From assembly GCF_001858025.1 (NCBI RefSeq), contig NZ_LZQD01000001.1:1006737-1070736 (forward strand): a stretch of 64,000 bases of DNA, read 5' to 3'. The translations under genes and the position numbers were made by a program. Below the pieces are notes generated by a model. That model saw nothing but the letters and a program-made list of their open reading frames with translations, was not told the DNA's origin and did no database searches. Source of the stretch: Trichormus sp. NMC-1 (lineage in GTDB: Bacteria > Cyanobacteriota > Cyanobacteriia > Cyanobacteriales > Nostocaceae). Positions 62,864 to 64,000 of the stretch are shown here, one piece after another (the first letter of the stretch is position 1; every line of letters starts with the position of its first letter).

Positions 62864-63401
62864 CGTTATTAGTCGTTGTCAAAAAAATAGTAGAAACAGA
62901 TTGCAGCTAGTTTATCTATGGGTTAAGGTTACATATTTATCTATAACTTAGTCCCATTACTTTTTCACTGCGTACTTAGATGTTTGCTAAACATCATGAC
63001 AAAAACCGAATATGCTCTTGTCAAAGTTAATAACAAGGGCATCCGTATTTGCATATTATCGTACCAAACTATCACAATTTTTTGAATTTGCAAGCTTAAA
63101 CTGGCAGTAAATCCACAAAACTTTCAAATCTAGCTGGTAACTTCACGAAATCCATTATCTCCTGACAATACCTTCACCAAATTCTGAAAAGCTTTTCAGA
63201 ATCAGCGCCTGTGGCTAAACTCCAGTAGGATCAGCCGGAGAGGAGGGTAATCCTCTTGCGTGGCTAAAAGCCTTACAGCCAGAGGAGATTGGCTTTTTAC
63301 TAAGCCCCCCACTCTTTTAAAGTGAGGACTTGTGGTGAAGGTTTTGTGTGTATAGCGGCGACTGTAGTTGCCAGGGCTAGTATGAAATTAGACTTCTCCC
63401 A
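62864..63401. other. intergenic region with hairpin-rich segment
   Basis: No gene seen. 63184-63335 holds several palindromes: CTGAAAAGCTTTTCAG, GAGGAGGGTAATCCTC and ACTCTTTTAAAGTGAG with neighbouring AGCCCCCC. Lies between the RTX gene and the parvulin gene. Could be a mobile-element end, terminator or structured RNA. Confidence 0.6.
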
Positions 63402-64000
63402 TTAGGCAATCACAAAGAAGTCACTATTACTGAGAGTAGGTAGTCCAGAGAGTATGGCAATTTGAATCTTATTGCTAACAGTGCCATTACCGTCAGCATC
63501 AAAGAACAAAGCACCGTTGCTAGTGTTGTAAATAAATCTTTGGAATTCATTATTAGCTGCGGTTATCCCTGCACCAAAACGGAAAGCAGAAGGATCAAGA
63601 ACCGCGTTTGGAGTTAAAATATTACCAAACCCACTAGCAGATATCTGAATAACGTCATTACCAACTACAAAGTCTTGAATTCTATCAATACCTTCATTCA
63701 AGGTAGCGTTATTGAAGCGGAAAATATCATTACCCGCACCACCAAAGAGGTTGTCATTACCCAAACCACCAATGAGGGTATCATCACCTGCTAGACCGTA
63801 AAGATAGTCGTTGCCACCATTACCAGTCAGGGTATTATTGCCAGAATTGCCTGTGAGATTGTTATTCAGGACATTACCTGTACCGTTAATATTGCCGATT
63901 CCAGTTAAAGTCAGACGTTCTACGTTGTTGCTTAAAGTGAAGTTGACAGTGGAGTTAACTGTGTCTATGCCCTGATTGAGATTTTCGGTAACTGTGTCAC
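63402..64000 (-). CDS. RTX calcium-binding protein, C-terminal part (5' end outside window)
   Basis: About 199 codons visible. Hemolysin-type nonapeptides: G-N-G-G-N-D-Y-L-Y-G-L-A-G-D-D-T-L, G-G-L-G-N-D-N-L-F-G-G-A-G-N-D. Preceded by V-N-F-T-L-S-N-N-V-E-R-L-T-L-T-G repeats and followed by a secretion-signal-like C-terminus ending N-S-D-F-F-V-I-A. An internal Met near 63764 is not the start: the frame is open to base 64000. It is probably the cargo of the type I exporter encoded downstream on the same strand. Confidence 0.92.
   Translation of the reverse strand, partial: DTVTENLNQGIDTVNSTVNFTLSNNVERLTLTGIGNINGTGNVLNNNLTGNSGNNTLTGNGGNDYLYGLAGDDTLIGGLGNDNLFGGAGNDIFRFNNATLNEGIDRIQDFVVGNDVIQISASGFGNILTPNAVLDPSAFRFGAGITAANNEFQRFIYNTSNGALFFDADGNGTVSNKIQIAILSGLPTLSNSDFFVIA

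Overview
The window looks like chromosome of a filamentous, nitrogen-fixing-type cyanobacterium (order Nostocales, the Anabaena/Dolichospermum/Nostoc group). The grounds are the many HIP1 octamers (GCGATCGC), heptanucleotide tandem arrays of the kind known from this order, a split pntA, XisH/XisI, DUF3155 and DUF3611 proteins, a Ycf46-type ATPase, and AT-rich intergenic DNA full of short palindromes. The genus is inferred; no rRNA or tRNA gene was seen.

Layout. (1) 1-6467, minus strand: a metal/cobalamin uptake locus made of a cobalamin riboswitch, a DUF1636 protein, a TonB-dependent receptor with a possible Fur box, a [2Fe-2S] thioredoxin-like protein, a binding lipoprotein and a FecCD/BtuC permease cut by the window edge. 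(2) 6755-8625: nth and rseP. (3) 8.9-16.4 kb: an archipelago of small toxin-antitoxin (TA) modules (solo HicB-like, DUF29, MazEF, two-gene PIN modules, Phd/RelE, XisHI, ParDE, an orphan duplicated antitoxin). Ten same-orientation copies of a 25-40 bp hairpin repeat separate them. (4) 17.1-18.3 kb: an intact insertion sequence. (5) 18.4-27.1 kb: housekeeping genes, namely a VOC protein, transhydrogenase pntB/pntA2/pntA1, a DUF2808 protein, then rpmH-rnpA-PH protein-yidC-jag-DUF177. (6) 27.2-30.8 kb: a second TA patch plus a stand-alone OLD-family ATPase/nuclease. (7) 31-48.5 kb: a Ycf46-like AAA ATPase, an SH3 protein, a ~75-copy heptamer array, a GGDEF-EAL protein, SbcC, two envelope paralogues, a histidine kinase, DUF3155, a CCB-like protein, DUF3611 and serS. 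(8) 48.7-53.8 kb: two uncharacterised genes, the second with a HEPN-type RNase motif, then eight 64-bp tandem repeats and a third TA patch in which four related elements with TGTCAGAATCAGGAT-type ends precede the modules. (9) 53.8-57.4 kb: glycogen debranching enzyme and two peroxiredoxins. (10) 57.4-64 kb, minus strand: a type I secretion locus (RTX cargo cut by the window edge, parvulin, ABC exporter with an inactive C39-like domain, HlyD adaptor).

How they work together. The first locus should move a corrinoid or Fe-chelate through the outer membrane (TonB receptor), periplasm (lipoprotein) and inner membrane (permease), under vitamin B12 and possibly iron control. The last locus should export an RTX protein. 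The TA patches look like dynamic, repeat-bounded accessory DNA: they contain a duplicated antitoxin without its toxin, a toxin reduced to its C-terminal codons, a truncated PIN toxin and a hybrid antitoxin. The most interesting unexplained structures are the directional repeat that punctuates the TA archipelago and the HEPN-like gene next to the 64-bp array.
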